A DNA stretch of 64,000 bases. Origin: Paenibacillus piri (GTDB taxonomy: Bacteria > Bacillota > Bacilli > Paenibacillales > NBRC-103111). Of this stretch, positions 43,791 through 52,375 are shown piece by piece. Where the stretch lies: contig NZ_SMRT01000001.1 in assembly GCF_004354045.1 (NCBI RefSeq), forward strand, positions 62,001 to 126,000, in the 5' to 3' direction. Under the pieces are notes generated by a model. The model worked only from the letters and a program-made list of their open reading frames with translations. It had not been told where the DNA came from and did no database searches. The translations under genes were made by a program, and so were the position numbers. Each line of letters starts with the position of its first letter. Position 1 is the stretch's first letter.

Positions 43791-44680
43791 TGCTCAACGC
43801 GAAGCTGTCCAGACATGCTCGATACGGTCTGTTTCTCGTTCCCGCGCTTGTCGCGTACACGCTGTTCACAGTCTATCCGATGGTCAGAACGTTTGTGTAC
43901 AGCCTGACCAATTTCAACGGAATGAGCCGGCAAATGTCCTTTGTCGGCTTCAGCAACTACGCGCTTGTATTCCGTGACGACGCCATTGTCGCCGCGCTGC
44001 TGTTTACGCTGTTTTATACGGTATTCTCGGTCGCCGTTATTACGCTGCTGGCGATCCCGCTCGCTCTGGCGCTCGATTTGAATTCGTATACGAAGCATAT
44101 GCAGCGGGCGGTATTCTTCTTTCCATCCATCCCAAGCGGCCTGCTGCTCGGGTATATATGGGGATTTATATTGTCCCCGATTTCTTCCGGAGTTCTCAAC
44201 CGGATATTGAACGCATTGTTTCATATGAAGCCCGTCGCCTGGCTGTCCGACCCGCTGCTGGCGAAAATTTCGTCGGTGATCGTCCACGTATGGTCCAGTA
44301 CGGGCTGGCACGCGATTTTGTATCTCGCCTTCCTGCAATCGATACCGAAAGATTATTACGAGGCGGCCAGTATCGACGGGGCGAGCCGATGGCAGAGAGT
44401 CCGGTTCATTACGCTTCCTCTGCTGGCTCCGGCGATGACGGTCAGCGTGATGCTGCTGATTACCGGAAGCCTGAAAGTATTCGAAATTCCGTTCGCTTTA
44501 ACGAAAGGCGGACCCGGCTACGAGACGTATACGATTACCCAGGTTATTATTACGCGCGGCGTTTCGGAGCTGCAGTACGGGAAAGCTTCGGCGATGTCGA
44601 TCATTTTTTTTCTGTGCATTCTGCTTATCACCTTCGTGCAGTTCGGTAAAATGCAAAAAAGAGAGGAAAACCTGCAATGA
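43787..44680 (+). CDS. sugar ABC transporter permease, MalF/UgpA type
   Basis: A 297-residue permease with six hydrophobic segments. The EAA loop is YEAASIDGASRWQRVRFITL. Typical N-terminus RYGLFLVPALVAYTLFTVYP. Starts in an ATGA overlap with the binding-protein stop and ends in an ATGA overlap with the next permease, so the three genes are translationally coupled. The ATPase subunit is not encoded here. Confidence 0.92.
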   Translation: MMLNAKLSRHARYGLFLVPALVAYTLFTVYPMVRTFVYSLTNFNGMSRQMSFVGFSNYALVFRDDAIVAALLFTLFYTVFSVAVITLLAIPLALALDLNSYTKHMQRAVFFFPSIPSGLLLGYIWGFILSPISSGVLNRILNALFHMKPVAWLSDPLLAKISSVIVHVWSSTGWHAILYLAFLQSIPKDYYEAASIDGASRWQRVRFITLPLLAPAMTVSVMLLITGSLKVFEIPFALTKGGPGYETYTITQVIITRGVSELQYGKASAMSIIFFLCILLITFVQFGKMQKREENLQ

Positions 44681-45498
44681 ACAAAAACAGGAAGCTGCTG
44701 CTCCTCGATGTGCTGATGCTGCCGCTGTGCCTGATCATGCTGTTTCCGTTCTACTATATGGCGGTCAACACGTTCAAGACGCAGATGGATGCGAACGAGC
44801 ATCCGCTGTCGCTGCCGACTGCCTTTACGCTGGACAATTACAGGCAGGTGTTTGCGCAGACGCCGGTGTTTCAAAGCTTTTTCAACAGTCTGTTTATTAC
44901 ATCCGCTTCGGTTTTGCTGATCGTCCTGATCGGCGCCATGGCGGCTTATCCCATCGTATTTAATCCGAACCGACTGATGAAGGCGGCGATGTACTATTTG
45001 CTGTGCGGCTTTTTGATCCCGTTTCAGGCGACGCTCATTCCGCTGTTTGAATTGATGCGGGATTTGAATTTGGTCAATTCGATGAGCGGGCTGGTTGTAT
45101 TCTATACATCAGGCTCGGTATTCTCATTCTTTCTTATTATGGGTTATATGCGGACTGTTCCGAAGGAGCTGTCCGAAGCGGCGATCATTGACGGCTGCTC
45201 GGTCGGCGGCATCTTCTGGAGGATCATCGTCCCGCTGCTGAAGCCGATTACGACGACTGCGGTTATTTATCATACGATGTGGATTTGGAACGATTTTCTC
45301 GCGCCGATGCTATTTCTGAACTCACGGAAAAAAGCGACGCTGGTGCTGGAAATTTACCAGGCCCGGGGGCAGTTCAGCGTCGATTGGCCGACCTTTATGT
45401 CGTTAACCGTTTTGGTGCTGCTGCCGATACTTGTATTTTTTATCGTGATGCAGAAGCACATCATTAAAGGGCTGGTCGGCGGCGCTATGAAAGGGTAA
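44677..45498 (+). CDS. carbohydrate ABC transporter permease, MalG/UgpE type
   Basis: A 273-residue second permease with six hydrophobic segments. The EAA loop is SEAAIIDGCSVGGIFWRI and the C-terminus QKHIIKGLVGGAMKG is diagnostic of this class. It completes the membrane part of the importer. The nucleoside hydrolase gene follows after 109 bases on the same strand. Confidence 0.92.
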   Translation: MNKNRKLLLLDVLMLPLCLIMLFPFYYMAVNTFKTQMDANEHPLSLPTAFTLDNYRQVFAQTPVFQSFFNSLFITSASVLLIVLIGAMAAYPIVFNPNRLMKAAMYYLLCGFLIPFQATLIPLFELMRDLNLVNSMSGLVVFYTSGSVFSFFLIMGYMRTVPKELSEAAIIDGCSVGGIFWRIIVPLLKPITTTAVIYHTMWIWNDFLAPMLFLNSRKKATLVLEIYQARGQFSVDWPTFMSLTVLVLLPILVFFIVMQKHIIKGLVGGAMKG

Positions 45499-45607
45499 GC
45501 CGGTTGGACGGCCATGGCGTGCATCGGGAACAGCACAACTTCAACGGGCACATCAATGGCCCTTATTAATAATATGGCAGCAAAACCCATCGTATAGGAG
45601 GCTGTTT

Positions 45608-46525
45608 ATGAGCAAACCTGTGAAAATTATACTGGATACCGATATGGGGCCGGATTGTGACGATGCCGCGGCGCTCGCGGTGCTGCATGCGCTGGCGGAC
45701 CGCGGGGAGGCGGAAATTGCGGGCATTACGCACTGTACGTCAAGCCCATGGGGGGCGGGCTGTATCGATGCTATCAACCGGTATTACGGGAGGCCGGATA
45801 TCCGGATCGGCACGCTGCAGGAGCCGGGCTTTCTCGACGGCCAGCCGTATCAAAAGTACGACCGGCATATTGGCGAAACGTATCCGAACGCATATGCGGA
45901 AGGCAAGCAGCCGGAGGAGGCGGTCGCCCTGCTCCGGGAGCTGCTCGCTTCGGAGCCCGACGGCAGCATCGTCATCGTTGCGATCGGACCGCTGCCGAAT
46001 TTGAGCGGGCTGCTTCATTCCGGGCCGGACGCAATCAGTCCGCTGAGCGGAGTCGAGCTGGCAGCGCGCAAAGTTGCGGAGCTGGTCGTCATGGGGGGCG
46101 CGTTTCCGGCGGGGGCGGAGTGGAACTTCCAGATGGACGCTGTGTCCGCCAGGCATGTGGCCGGACATTGGCCGACGCCGATCATGTTCAGCGGCTACGA
46201 GATCGGCAGCGAGATAATGACCGGCGGCCGTTTGTTTCGGGAAACGCCGCCGCATAACCCGGTGCGCGAGGCGTACCGGTTGTTCGTCGGGGAAGGGGGC
46301 AGCCGGAGCAGCTGGGACTTAACCGCTGTGCTGTACGGCGTGCGCGGGCTTGCCGGGCATTGGCAGGCGAGTCCGAACGGGCGAATCGAAGTCGCGGACG
46401 ACGGGGAAAATAAATGGACGACCGCGCCCGATCGTAACCGCCGTTACTTGCTGCCCGCCATGGACAGCAGCGGCATTCAGGACGTGCTGGAGGAGCTGCT
46501 CGTGAAGCCGCCGATTTTAAAATAA
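45608..46525 (+). CDS. nucleoside hydrolase (IUNH family)
   Basis: A 305-residue inosine-uridine-type nucleoside hydrolase, which splits nucleosides into base and ribose. The calcium-binding signature is DTDMGPDCDDAAAL (residues 8-21); a further metal-site region is MGGAFPAGAEWNFQMDA and the late SSWDLTAVLYGV provides the final aspartate. The ATG follows ATAGGAGG. Its place at the end of a sugar-ABC operon suggests that the substrate may be a nucleoside or another N-glycoside brought in by the transporter, though many family members next to sugar transporters act on unknown N-ribosides. Intact, cytoplasmic. Confidence 0.88.
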   Translation: MSKPVKIILDTDMGPDCDDAAALAVLHALADRGEAEIAGITHCTSSPWGAGCIDAINRYYGRPDIRIGTLQEPGFLDGQPYQKYDRHIGETYPNAYAEGKQPEEAVALLRELLASEPDGSIVIVAIGPLPNLSGLLHSGPDAISPLSGVELAARKVAELVVMGGAFPAGAEWNFQMDAVSARHVAGHWPTPIMFSGYEIGSEIMTGGRLFRETPPHNPVREAYRLFVGEGGSRSSWDLTAVLYGVRGLAGHWQASPNGRIEVADDGENKWTTAPDRNRRYLLPAMDSSGIQDVLEELLVKPPILK

Positions 46526-46534
46526 GCGGAGGTA

Positions 46535-46575
46535 TTGACAGCAGCGTGAAAATATATTATCTTAAATTTAAGATA
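46535..46575 (+). promoter_or_regulatory. promoter and overlapping operator of the MarR gene
   Basis: TTGACA (46535-46540), 17-base spacer, -10 TATCTT (46558-46563). The -10 lies inside a perfect 18-bp palindrome TATCTTAAATTTAAGATA (46558-46575), the likely binding site of the MarR protein encoded next, so the gene should repress itself. Confidence 0.75.
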
Positions 46576-46610
46576 TTTAAATTTGAAGTATCGAGCGGAG
46601 GTGAAATGAA

Positions 46611-47060
46611 ATGCCGAATCCACCAGATCAGGACCAGGCGGTGACGTTAAAGCTGTTCGTCGTGCTTTCCAAGGCGTACAAGACGATTATGGATCACGCG
46701 GTAAAGGACATGAAGCAGCACGGCATGTCGCCTTCCGAGTTTACAATTCTCGAGCTTCTGTATAATAAAGGAAGAATTCCGCTGCAGCAAATCGGCGAAA
46801 AGATTTTGGTTACGAGCGGCAGCGTAACATATAATATAGATAAGCTGGAGAACAAGGGGCTGCTGAAGCGGGTGCCGTGCGAGGAGGACCGAAGGGTCAT
46901 ATACGCGGAAATAACGGCCGCCGGCAACGAGCTGTTCGACCGTATTTTTCCCGAGCATAGCGCCCTCATCCATTCGGTTATGGACGCTTTGTCGACGGAG
47001 GAGAAGCGGCAGGCTGCCGAGCTGTTAAAGAAGCTTGGGAAAGGGGCCGAGAAAGGGTAG
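46611..47060 (+). CDS. MarR family regulator (MhqR-like)
   Basis: A 149-residue winged-helix repressor. The helix-turn-helix and wing are in RIPLQQIGEKILVTSGSVTY and GLLKRVPCEEDRRVIYAEIT with the conserved DRR. The C-terminal helix serves dimerisation. ATG 46611 follows GGAGGTGA. The gene has a palindromic operator in its own promoter and a matching palindrome before the downstream dioxygenase gene, as in the Bacillus MhqR regulon that answers quinones and electrophiles. Inducer identity is inference. Confidence 0.87.
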   Translation: MPNPPDQDQAVTLKLFVVLSKAYKTIMDHAVKDMKQHGMSPSEFTILELLYNKGRIPLQQIGEKILVTSGSVTYNIDKLENKGLLKRVPCEEDRRVIYAEITAAGNELFDRIFPEHSALIHSVMDALSTEEKRQAAELLKKLGKGAEKG

Positions 47061-47128
47061 GCGGATGGTGGTGAACCTGCAAGCAAAGGCCGCTGCCGAT
47101 CATTGGAGAGGTAAAAAAATTTGTCATA

Positions 47129-47146
47129 TATCTTAATTTTAAGATA
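47129..47146 (+). promoter_or_regulatory. second MarR operator, before the dioxygenase gene
   Basis: TATCTTAATTTTAAGATA: arms TATCTTAA and TTAAGATA are identical to those of the operator at 46558. It lies about 40 bases before the start of the dioxygenase gene. Confidence 0.75.
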
Positions 47147-47184
47147 TTTTTAAATAAAATATTCATTTTAAAGGAGAGATGAAC

Positions 47185-48144
47185 ATGAGCTTACCAACAT
47201 TGCAAACAGCAGGCATCCATCATATTACGGCTTTTGCCCGAAATCCGCAGGAGAACGTCGATTTTTACGCCGGCGTACTGGGACTGCGGCTCGTGAAAAA
47301 AACGATCAACTTCGACGCACCTGAGGTGTACCATCTTTACTTTGGCGATCAGGCGGGGAGCCCGGGCACGATCATCACGTTTTTCCCGTGGCCGAATTCA
47401 CGGAAAGGACGGATTGGCGGCGGTCAAGTCGGTGTGACAACGTATGTCGTGCCGCCGGACTCGCTCGGTTTTTGGGAGAACCGCCTGAGAAGCTTCGGTA
47501 TTTCCGTCATGAAAGCGGCCCGTTTCTCGGAGCAATACCTGCAGTTTTCCGACAATGAAGGCTTGCGGCTGGAGCTCGTGGAACGCGAGGCCGGACGCAG
47601 CAGCGAATGGTCGTTCGGCGGCGTTCCGGCCGACAAGGCGATCAAAGGGTTCGGCGGAGCCGTTCTGTTCAGCGTGAATCCGCAGCAAACGATACAAGTT
47701 CTGGAGAAAGTGCTCGGCCTGGCCAAAGTCGGGGAAGACGTCGGTTATGCCCGTTACCGGGCCGAAGGCGAGATCGGCAATCTCATTGACGTTCCGCTCG
47801 CCGGGATCGGTTGGGGGGACGGCGGAGCCGGAACGGTTCATCATATCGCATGGCGCGCCAAAGATTTCACCGAGCATGAGGAATGGCGGAGCGCCGTCGA
47901 ACGGAACGGCCTGAAGCCGACGCCGGTCATCGACCGCCAATACTTCAACGCGATATATTTTCGCGAGGGCGGCGGCATACTATTTGAAATTGCTACGGAT
48001 CCTCCAGGGTTTGCACACGATGAAGCGCCGGATGCGTTGGGCGAAAAGCTGATGCTGCCGGAATGGTTCGAGCCGAACCGCGCGGCAATCGAAGCGGGCT
48101 TGCTGCCGATTCAGGTAAGAGCGCTGGAGGGAAAACAATCATGA
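47185..48144 (+). CDS. ring-cleaving dioxygenase, MhqO-like glyoxalase/VOC protein
   Basis: A two-domain VOC-superfamily protein of about 319 residues, similar to MhqO/MhqE ring-cleaving dioxygenases that remove hydroquinones. Both VOC halves are present; metal-ligand histidines and glutamate appear in GIHHITAFARNPQENVDFY, GTVHHIAWRAKDFTEHEEW and GGILFEIATDPPGF. ATG 47185 has AAAGGAGAG at a good distance, better than ATG 47179. It overlaps the hydrolase gene by four bases. Repression by the upstream MarR protein is predicted from the shared palindrome. Confidence 0.87.
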   Translation: MSLPTLQTAGIHHITAFARNPQENVDFYAGVLGLRLVKKTINFDAPEVYHLYFGDQAGSPGTIITFFPWPNSRKGRIGGGQVGVTTYVVPPDSLGFWENRLRSFGISVMKAARFSEQYLQFSDNEGLRLELVEREAGRSSEWSFGGVPADKAIKGFGGAVLFSVNPQQTIQVLEKVLGLAKVGEDVGYARYRAEGEIGNLIDVPLAGIGWGDGGAGTVHHIAWRAKDFTEHEEWRSAVERNGLKPTPVIDRQYFNAIYFREGGGILFEIATDPPGFAHDEAPDALGEKLMLPEWFEPNRAAIEAGLLPIQVRALEGKQS

Positions 48145-48767
48145 GGCATATATTCGAACAAGGTACCGATCCGAAAGCGCCGACGCTCGTGCTGTTTCAT
48201 GGGACCGGAGGGACGGAGCGCGATCTGCTGCCGCTGGCCAAACGGATTTCCTCCGGATCGTCCGTTCTCGGCGTAAGGGGCAACGTGTTGGAAAACGGCA
48301 TGCCGCGCTTCTTCCGGCGGCTGGCGGAAGGCGTATTCGACGAGGAGGATTTGATTTTCCGCACGAAGGAATTGTACGACTTTCTTGGGTCTGCCGCCGA
48401 TCAGTACGGGTTTGACCGCGCCAAGCTGGTAGCCGTCGGGTACTCCAACGGGGCGAATATTGCGGGAAGCCTGCTGTTTCATTATGAGAATGTCTTCAAG
48501 GGCGCCATCCTCCATCATCCGATGGTGCCCCGCAGAGGCTTGACGCTGCCGGATTTAACGGGGCTGCCGGTATTTATTGGAGCCGGGACGAACGATCCGA
48601 TCTGTCCGCCGCATGAAACCGAGGAGCTGCACAAGCTGCTCGGCGCGGCCGGGGCATCCGTGTCGGTCCATTGGGAACGGTTCGGCCACCAGCTGACAGC
48701 CTCGGAGGCGGAGGCAGCGGCTGCCTGGTTTCGCGAACGGCTTGCCGTTGCGGATGAGCGGGCGTAA
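48141..48767 (+). CDS. carboxylesterase/phospholipase-type hydrolase, MhqD-like
   Basis: A cytoplasmic alpha/beta hydrolase of 208 residues. The nucleophile is in GYSNGAN (about residue 102), the acid in GTNDPICPP and the histidine in FGHQLT; LVLFHGTGGTERDL forms the oxyanion region. It is close in layout to MhqD, encoded with MhqO in Bacillus and induced by quinones. Starts in an ATGA overlap with the dioxygenase stop, so the two are coupled. Physiological substrate not known. Confidence 0.87.
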   Translation: MRHIFEQGTDPKAPTLVLFHGTGGTERDLLPLAKRISSGSSVLGVRGNVLENGMPRFFRRLAEGVFDEEDLIFRTKELYDFLGSAADQYGFDRAKLVAVGYSNGANIAGSLLFHYENVFKGAILHHPMVPRRGLTLPDLTGLPVFIGAGTNDPICPPHETEELHKLLGAAGASVSVHWERFGHQLTASEAEAAAAWFRERLAVADERA

Positions 48768-48807
48768 TGGGTAATAGAGGACATAAGGGGAAGGGAGGAA
48801 TGAACCA

Positions 48808-49755
48808 TTGTCTACAGGAGAACTGGAGCTGGACCGCATCAAGCGGCTGCTCCCGCAATGGGTGGAGGCGAGCCGCCGTCTGACCGCCGAAGGCAAGGTG
48901 GCGTCGTATATCCCCGAGCTGAGCAAATCGCCGCGGGAGGCGTTGGGCATCTTCATCATGAGCGCCTCGGGCGATTCGGTATCGGGGGGCGATTGCGGCT
49001 TCGGCTTCACGCTGCAGAGTATATCGAAGGTGTTTACGTTAATTTTGGCGTTGATGGATCACGGCGAGGCGCATGTATTCGCCAAGGTGGGCATGGAGCC
49101 GACCGGGGATAATTTTAATTCGATGCTGAAGTTGGAATTGGTCGAGCCGGGCATTCCGTTCAACCCTTTGATCAATGCCGGAGCGATAGCCGTTTCTTCC
49201 ATGATCGGCGGAGACAGTCCGCATGAAAAATCGGCGCGCATTTTGCGATTTTTCCGCGAGCTGGCGAACAGCGACACATTGGACTACGACATCGATGTTT
49301 ACCGTTCGGAATCGGAGACAGGGCATCATAATCGTTCGCTTGCTTATTATTTAAAAGGGAACGGCGTGATTGCCGACGATGTGGAGGACGTGCTGGACGT
49401 CTACTTTCGCCACTGCTCGGTAAAGGCGACCTGCTCCGATCTGGCGCGAATGGCTTTGGTGCTGGCCTGCGGCGGAGCCGACCCTTTAACCGGCAAGCGG
49501 CTTATCCCGCGCCGTTACGTACAAATCGCCAAAACATTTATGGTCACCTGCGGCATGTACAATGCGTCGGGCGAATTCGCGATTAACGTCGGTTTGCCGG
49601 CCAAGAGCGGCGTTTCCGGCGGAATATTGACGATGGTGCCCGGCCGGTACGGCATCGGCGTCATCGGTCCTGCTTTGAATCCCAAAGGGAACAGTGTCGC
49701 CGGGGTGCATTTGCTGGAAACATTGTCAGCCAAGCTGGACTGGAGCATGTTTTAA
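48808..49755 (+). CDS. glsA: glutaminase
   Basis: A 315-residue glutaminase of the serine beta-lactamase-like fold, converting glutamine to glutamate and ammonia. The catalytic S-x-x-K is in TLQSISKVF (about residue 71), with the neighbouring VEPGIPFNPLINAGAI, the conserved NRSLAYYLKGNGVI, and CSVKATCSDLARMALVLACGG-like helix further on. The probable start is TTG 48808, ten bases after AAGGGAGG. Full length and intact; stands alone between the Mhq unit and yceI. Confidence 0.92.
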   Translation: MSTGELELDRIKRLLPQWVEASRRLTAEGKVASYIPELSKSPREALGIFIMSASGDSVSGGDCGFGFTLQSISKVFTLILALMDHGEAHVFAKVGMEPTGDNFNSMLKLELVEPGIPFNPLINAGAIAVSSMIGGDSPHEKSARILRFFRELANSDTLDYDIDVYRSESETGHHNRSLAYYLKGNGVIADDVEDVLDVYFRHCSVKATCSDLARMALVLACGGADPLTGKRLIPRRYVQIAKTFMVTCGMYNASGEFAINVGLPAKSGVSGGILTMVPGRYGIGVIGPALNPKGNSVAGVHLLETLSAKLDWSMF

Positions 49756-49888
49756 CAAAAAGATGAAAAATATGGTGAAATCATCCAAAAATCTCATTGA
49801 CAAACGATTCGTTTTTATAATAAACTATTGTTAGTTAATATAATAAAGTAAGTTAATTAATCTTGTTAATTATGGGGAGGATAACAAA

Positions 49889-50425
49889 ATGGCTAAATCG
49901 AAATGGGCGGTAGACGCAACGCATAGCAGCATTGACTTTACAATTCGGCATATGATGATCGCAAAAGTAAAAGGCACGTTCCACACGTTTGAAGCGGAGA
50001 TTGAAGCGGATCCGAATGATCTGACCTCGGCCGACGTTCAATTCGCCGTTGAGTTGGCCAGCATCGATACACGCAACAATGACCGCGATACGCATTTGCG
50101 TACGGCTGACTTTTTCGATGTGGAGAAGTATCCGAAGATGACGTTCAAATCGAACCGAATCGTGAAAACGGACGAAGGGGAATACGAGGTGAGCGGCGAT
50201 CTGACGCTGCACGGCGTTACCCGTCCCGAAACGTTCTCCGTAACGTTCGAAGGCTCTGGCAAAGATCCGTGGGGCAATGAGAGAGCCGGCTTCAGCGCAC
50301 AAGGAACGATCAAGCGGAGCGATTTCGGCTTGACCTACAACGCCGCGTTGGAAACCGGCGGCGTGCTGATCGCCGACGAGGTGAAGGTTTCGCTCGAGAT
50401 TGAAGCGCTAAAGCAGGCAGACTGA
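49889..50425 (+). CDS. YceI family lipid-binding-like protein
   Basis: A 178-residue YceI family protein, a lipocalin-like beta barrel that binds isoprenoid-type lipids in characterised members. Conserved stretches are WAVDATHSSIDFTIRHMM, DTHLRTADFFDVEKYPKMTF, GDLTLHGVTRPETF and RAGFSAQGTIKRSDFGL. There is no signal peptide, so the protein is cytoplasmic, as in many Firmicutes. The ATG follows GGGGAGGA. The AT-rich upstream region has repeated GTTAAT words (49833, 49852, 49865), possibly operator elements. Role often linked to stress; not defined here. Confidence 0.9.
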   Translation: MAKSKWAVDATHSSIDFTIRHMMIAKVKGTFHTFEAEIEADPNDLTSADVQFAVELASIDTRNNDRDTHLRTADFFDVEKYPKMTFKSNRIVKTDEGEYEVSGDLTLHGVTRPETFSVTFEGSGKDPWGNERAGFSAQGTIKRSDFGLTYNAALETGGVLIADEVKVSLEIEALKQAD

Positions 50426-50489
50426 ACGGGTAATCGAGAATGAGATGTTGAGCAAGCAGGCTAAACGCGTCGGCACCTTACGGTGCGGT

Positions 50490-50537
50490 GAAATCCCCGT
50501 CGGGAGAGAGGAAAGCATCTCTTCCGACGGGGATTTC
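50490..50537 (+). terminator. long hairpin after yceI
   Basis: GAAATCCCCGTCGG (50490-50503) and CCGACGGGGATTTC (50524-50537) form a perfect 14-bp stem, with an inner AGAGA/TCTCT pairing. No T-run follows, so it is only a probable terminator. The remainder of this 360-base gap contains direct CTTCA words (50679-50707) and an inverted repeat TTAGACTTAGTCTAA at 50750-50764 just before the reductase gene. Confidence 0.5.
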
Positions 50538-50788
50538 GGCTTTAGCGGAAGTCGGAGCAGGCGCTCCGACCGCTGACGGCAGGTCGCCGCTCTTAGGATG
50601 CGGCAGCCGCAGGATAGCAGCCTGATGACTTCCCCATCCGGCTTGCAGCGTGGGAGAAATGCCGCGGCTTCATGAAATCTTCACGCGATCTTCATCCTGT
50701 CTTCATGATGCAAATGAAGGCGGGTGGTATGATTCATGTACGAAATGATTTAGACTTAGTCTAACTATAATAAAGAAAAGAGGGAACC

Positions 50789-51739
50789 ATGATGCACAAA
50801 ACCGTCATTATCGGAACGGGGCCGGGAGGATTGACAGCCGCGATTTATTTGGCCAGAGCGGGCTTGGAGCCCCTCGTCATTGAAGGGCCGGAACCGGGCG
50901 GCCAGCTTACGACGACAACGGAGGTCGAAAATTTCCCCGGATTTCCCGAAGGGGTTATGGGTCCGGAGCTGATGGATAATATGCGCAAGCAAGCCGAGCG
51001 GTTCGGCGCAAAGTTCAGATCCGGCTGGGTGAACCAGGTCGATTTCTCGCAGCGTCCGTTTACGCTGACGGTGGAAGGAATGGGCGAGGTTCAGGCGGAA
51101 TCGGTGATTATTTCCACCGGCGCTTCGGCCAAATATTTGGGGATTCCCGGCGAGAAGGAAAACGTCGGCCGCGGTGTCAGCACATGCGCGACATGCGACG
51201 GATTTTTCTTCCGCAACAAAAAAATTATTGTCGTCGGCGGCGGCGACTCGGCGATGGAAGAGGCCAATTACTTGACCCGCTTTGCCTCGGAGGTCGTGCT
51301 GGTCAACCGGCGCAGCGAGCTCCGCGCTTCGAAAATTATGCAAAACCGCGCCCGCGCCAACGATAAGATCAGCTGGAGCCTGGATCGGACACCGCTTGAG
51401 GTCATGGCCGGCGAACGCGGCGTTACCGGCCTGAAGGCGAGAAACAACGAGACCGGCCTCGAGGAGATCATCGAAGCCGACGGCGTGTTCATTGCTATCG
51501 GCCACACGCCGAACACCAAATTTCTCGGAGGTCAGCTGACCACCGACGAGCAAGGTTACCTGCTTGTCAAACCAGGCACGACGGAAATGAACATTCCCGG
51601 CGTATTTGCTTGCGGCGACGTTCAAGACAGCCGGTACCGCCAGGCAATCAGCGCGGCGGGAACAGGCTGTATGGCCGCGCTCGACTGCGAACGCTTCTTG
51701 GATGAAGCACCGCTTCATGCCGAAGCGGCGGCGAGATAA
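50789..51739 (+). CDS. thioredoxin reductase-like NAD(P)/FAD-dependent oxidoreductase
   Basis: A 316-residue flavoprotein of the TrxB family, transferring electrons from NAD(P)H through FAD to a disulfide. FAD-binding VIIGTGPGGLTAAIYLARAG, the redox-active pair C133-x-x-C136 in TCATCDGFFF, NAD(P)-binding IIVVGGGDSAMEEA and the C-terminal GVFACGDVQDSRYRQAISAAGTG are all present. The start is ATG 50789 or 50792 with AGAGGG upstream. Whether it is the housekeeping reductase or a paralogue is not clear from this window, since trxB usually sits next to yvcI/yvcJ genes, absent here. Confidence 0.88.
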   Translation: MMHKTVIIGTGPGGLTAAIYLARAGLEPLVIEGPEPGGQLTTTTEVENFPGFPEGVMGPELMDNMRKQAERFGAKFRSGWVNQVDFSQRPFTLTVEGMGEVQAESVIISTGASAKYLGIPGEKENVGRGVSTCATCDGFFFRNKKIIVVGGGDSAMEEANYLTRFASEVVLVNRRSELRASKIMQNRARANDKISWSLDRTPLEVMAGERGVTGLKARNNETGLEEIIEADGVFIAIGHTPNTKFLGGQLTTDEQGYLLVKPGTTEMNIPGVFACGDVQDSRYRQAISAAGTGCMAALDCERFLDEAPLHAEAAAR

Positions 51740-51863
51740 GACGCCGGTTTGCTGCCCATCAGCATAAGGCAAGGGGGCGAAAGCCACTTATACGCTTGCA
51801 TGGCGGCGCGGCCCACGAAGGGCGGCGCCGCTTCGGCGTGCCGCCTTGGCAGGCGCGTGAGAC

Positions 51864-52048
51864 GGGCGGGACGAATGCAGCGGGACGAATGCAGCGGGAC
51901 GAATGCAGCGGGACGAATGCAGCGGGACGAATGCCGCGGGACGAATGCAGCGGGACGAATGCAGCGGGACGAATGCAGCGGGACGAATGCAGCGGGACGA
52001 ATACAGCGGGGCGAATGCCGCGGGACGAATGCAGGTGGGACGAATGCA
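51864..52048. repeat. 14-bp minisatellite, about 13 tandem copies
   Basis: The unit GCAGCGGGACGAAT is repeated about 13 times with a few substitutions (GCCGC, ATACAGC, GCAGGTG). Because 14 is not a multiple of three and the unit has no stop, long frames appear in several phases on both strands, repeating AGRMQRDECSGTNA-like peptides; none has a ribosome site. I take it as noncoding. The rest of the 636-base gap between trxB-like and MFS genes holds only a terminator. Confidence 0.85.
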
Positions 52049-52262
52049 GGAGAAAACCCCGAATGCGATCGACTGCCGTTATACGCATCCGATGCTGTCA
52101 CCCGATAACGCGACGATTCGGCACGTCTACTAACTGCTTCTGTTCGCAGATACGCTCTGGCGCGGCTGCACGCGGAAGAAGCCCCGGCCGACGGATTTAT
52201 GCGAGGATCATCCCGATGATAATTTTCATATTCCCATACGAGCCGTCCGCTTGCTATAATGG

Positions 52263-52299
52263 AAAAGCCTGCCCCCGCTATGCGATAAGGCAGGTTTTT
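52263..52299 (+). terminator. terminator before MFS gene
   Basis: AAAAGCCTGCC and GGCAGGTTTTT form a stem with a loop of about 15 bases and T-run. It lies far (520 bases) downstream of the reductase stop and just before the MFS gene, possibly ending transcripts crossing the minisatellite. Confidence 0.65.
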
Positions 52300-52375
52300 G
52301 CTTAAGGCGGTATCGCTTGCAATCGACCGCTTTCTTCGGTCCGGGGCAGGCCCAATTATCCCATGAGAAGGGGAC

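Noticed and set aside
51864..52048. Possible CRISPR array
   Set aside because: Units are directly adjacent with no unique spacers and no cas gene nearby; it is a tandem repeat.
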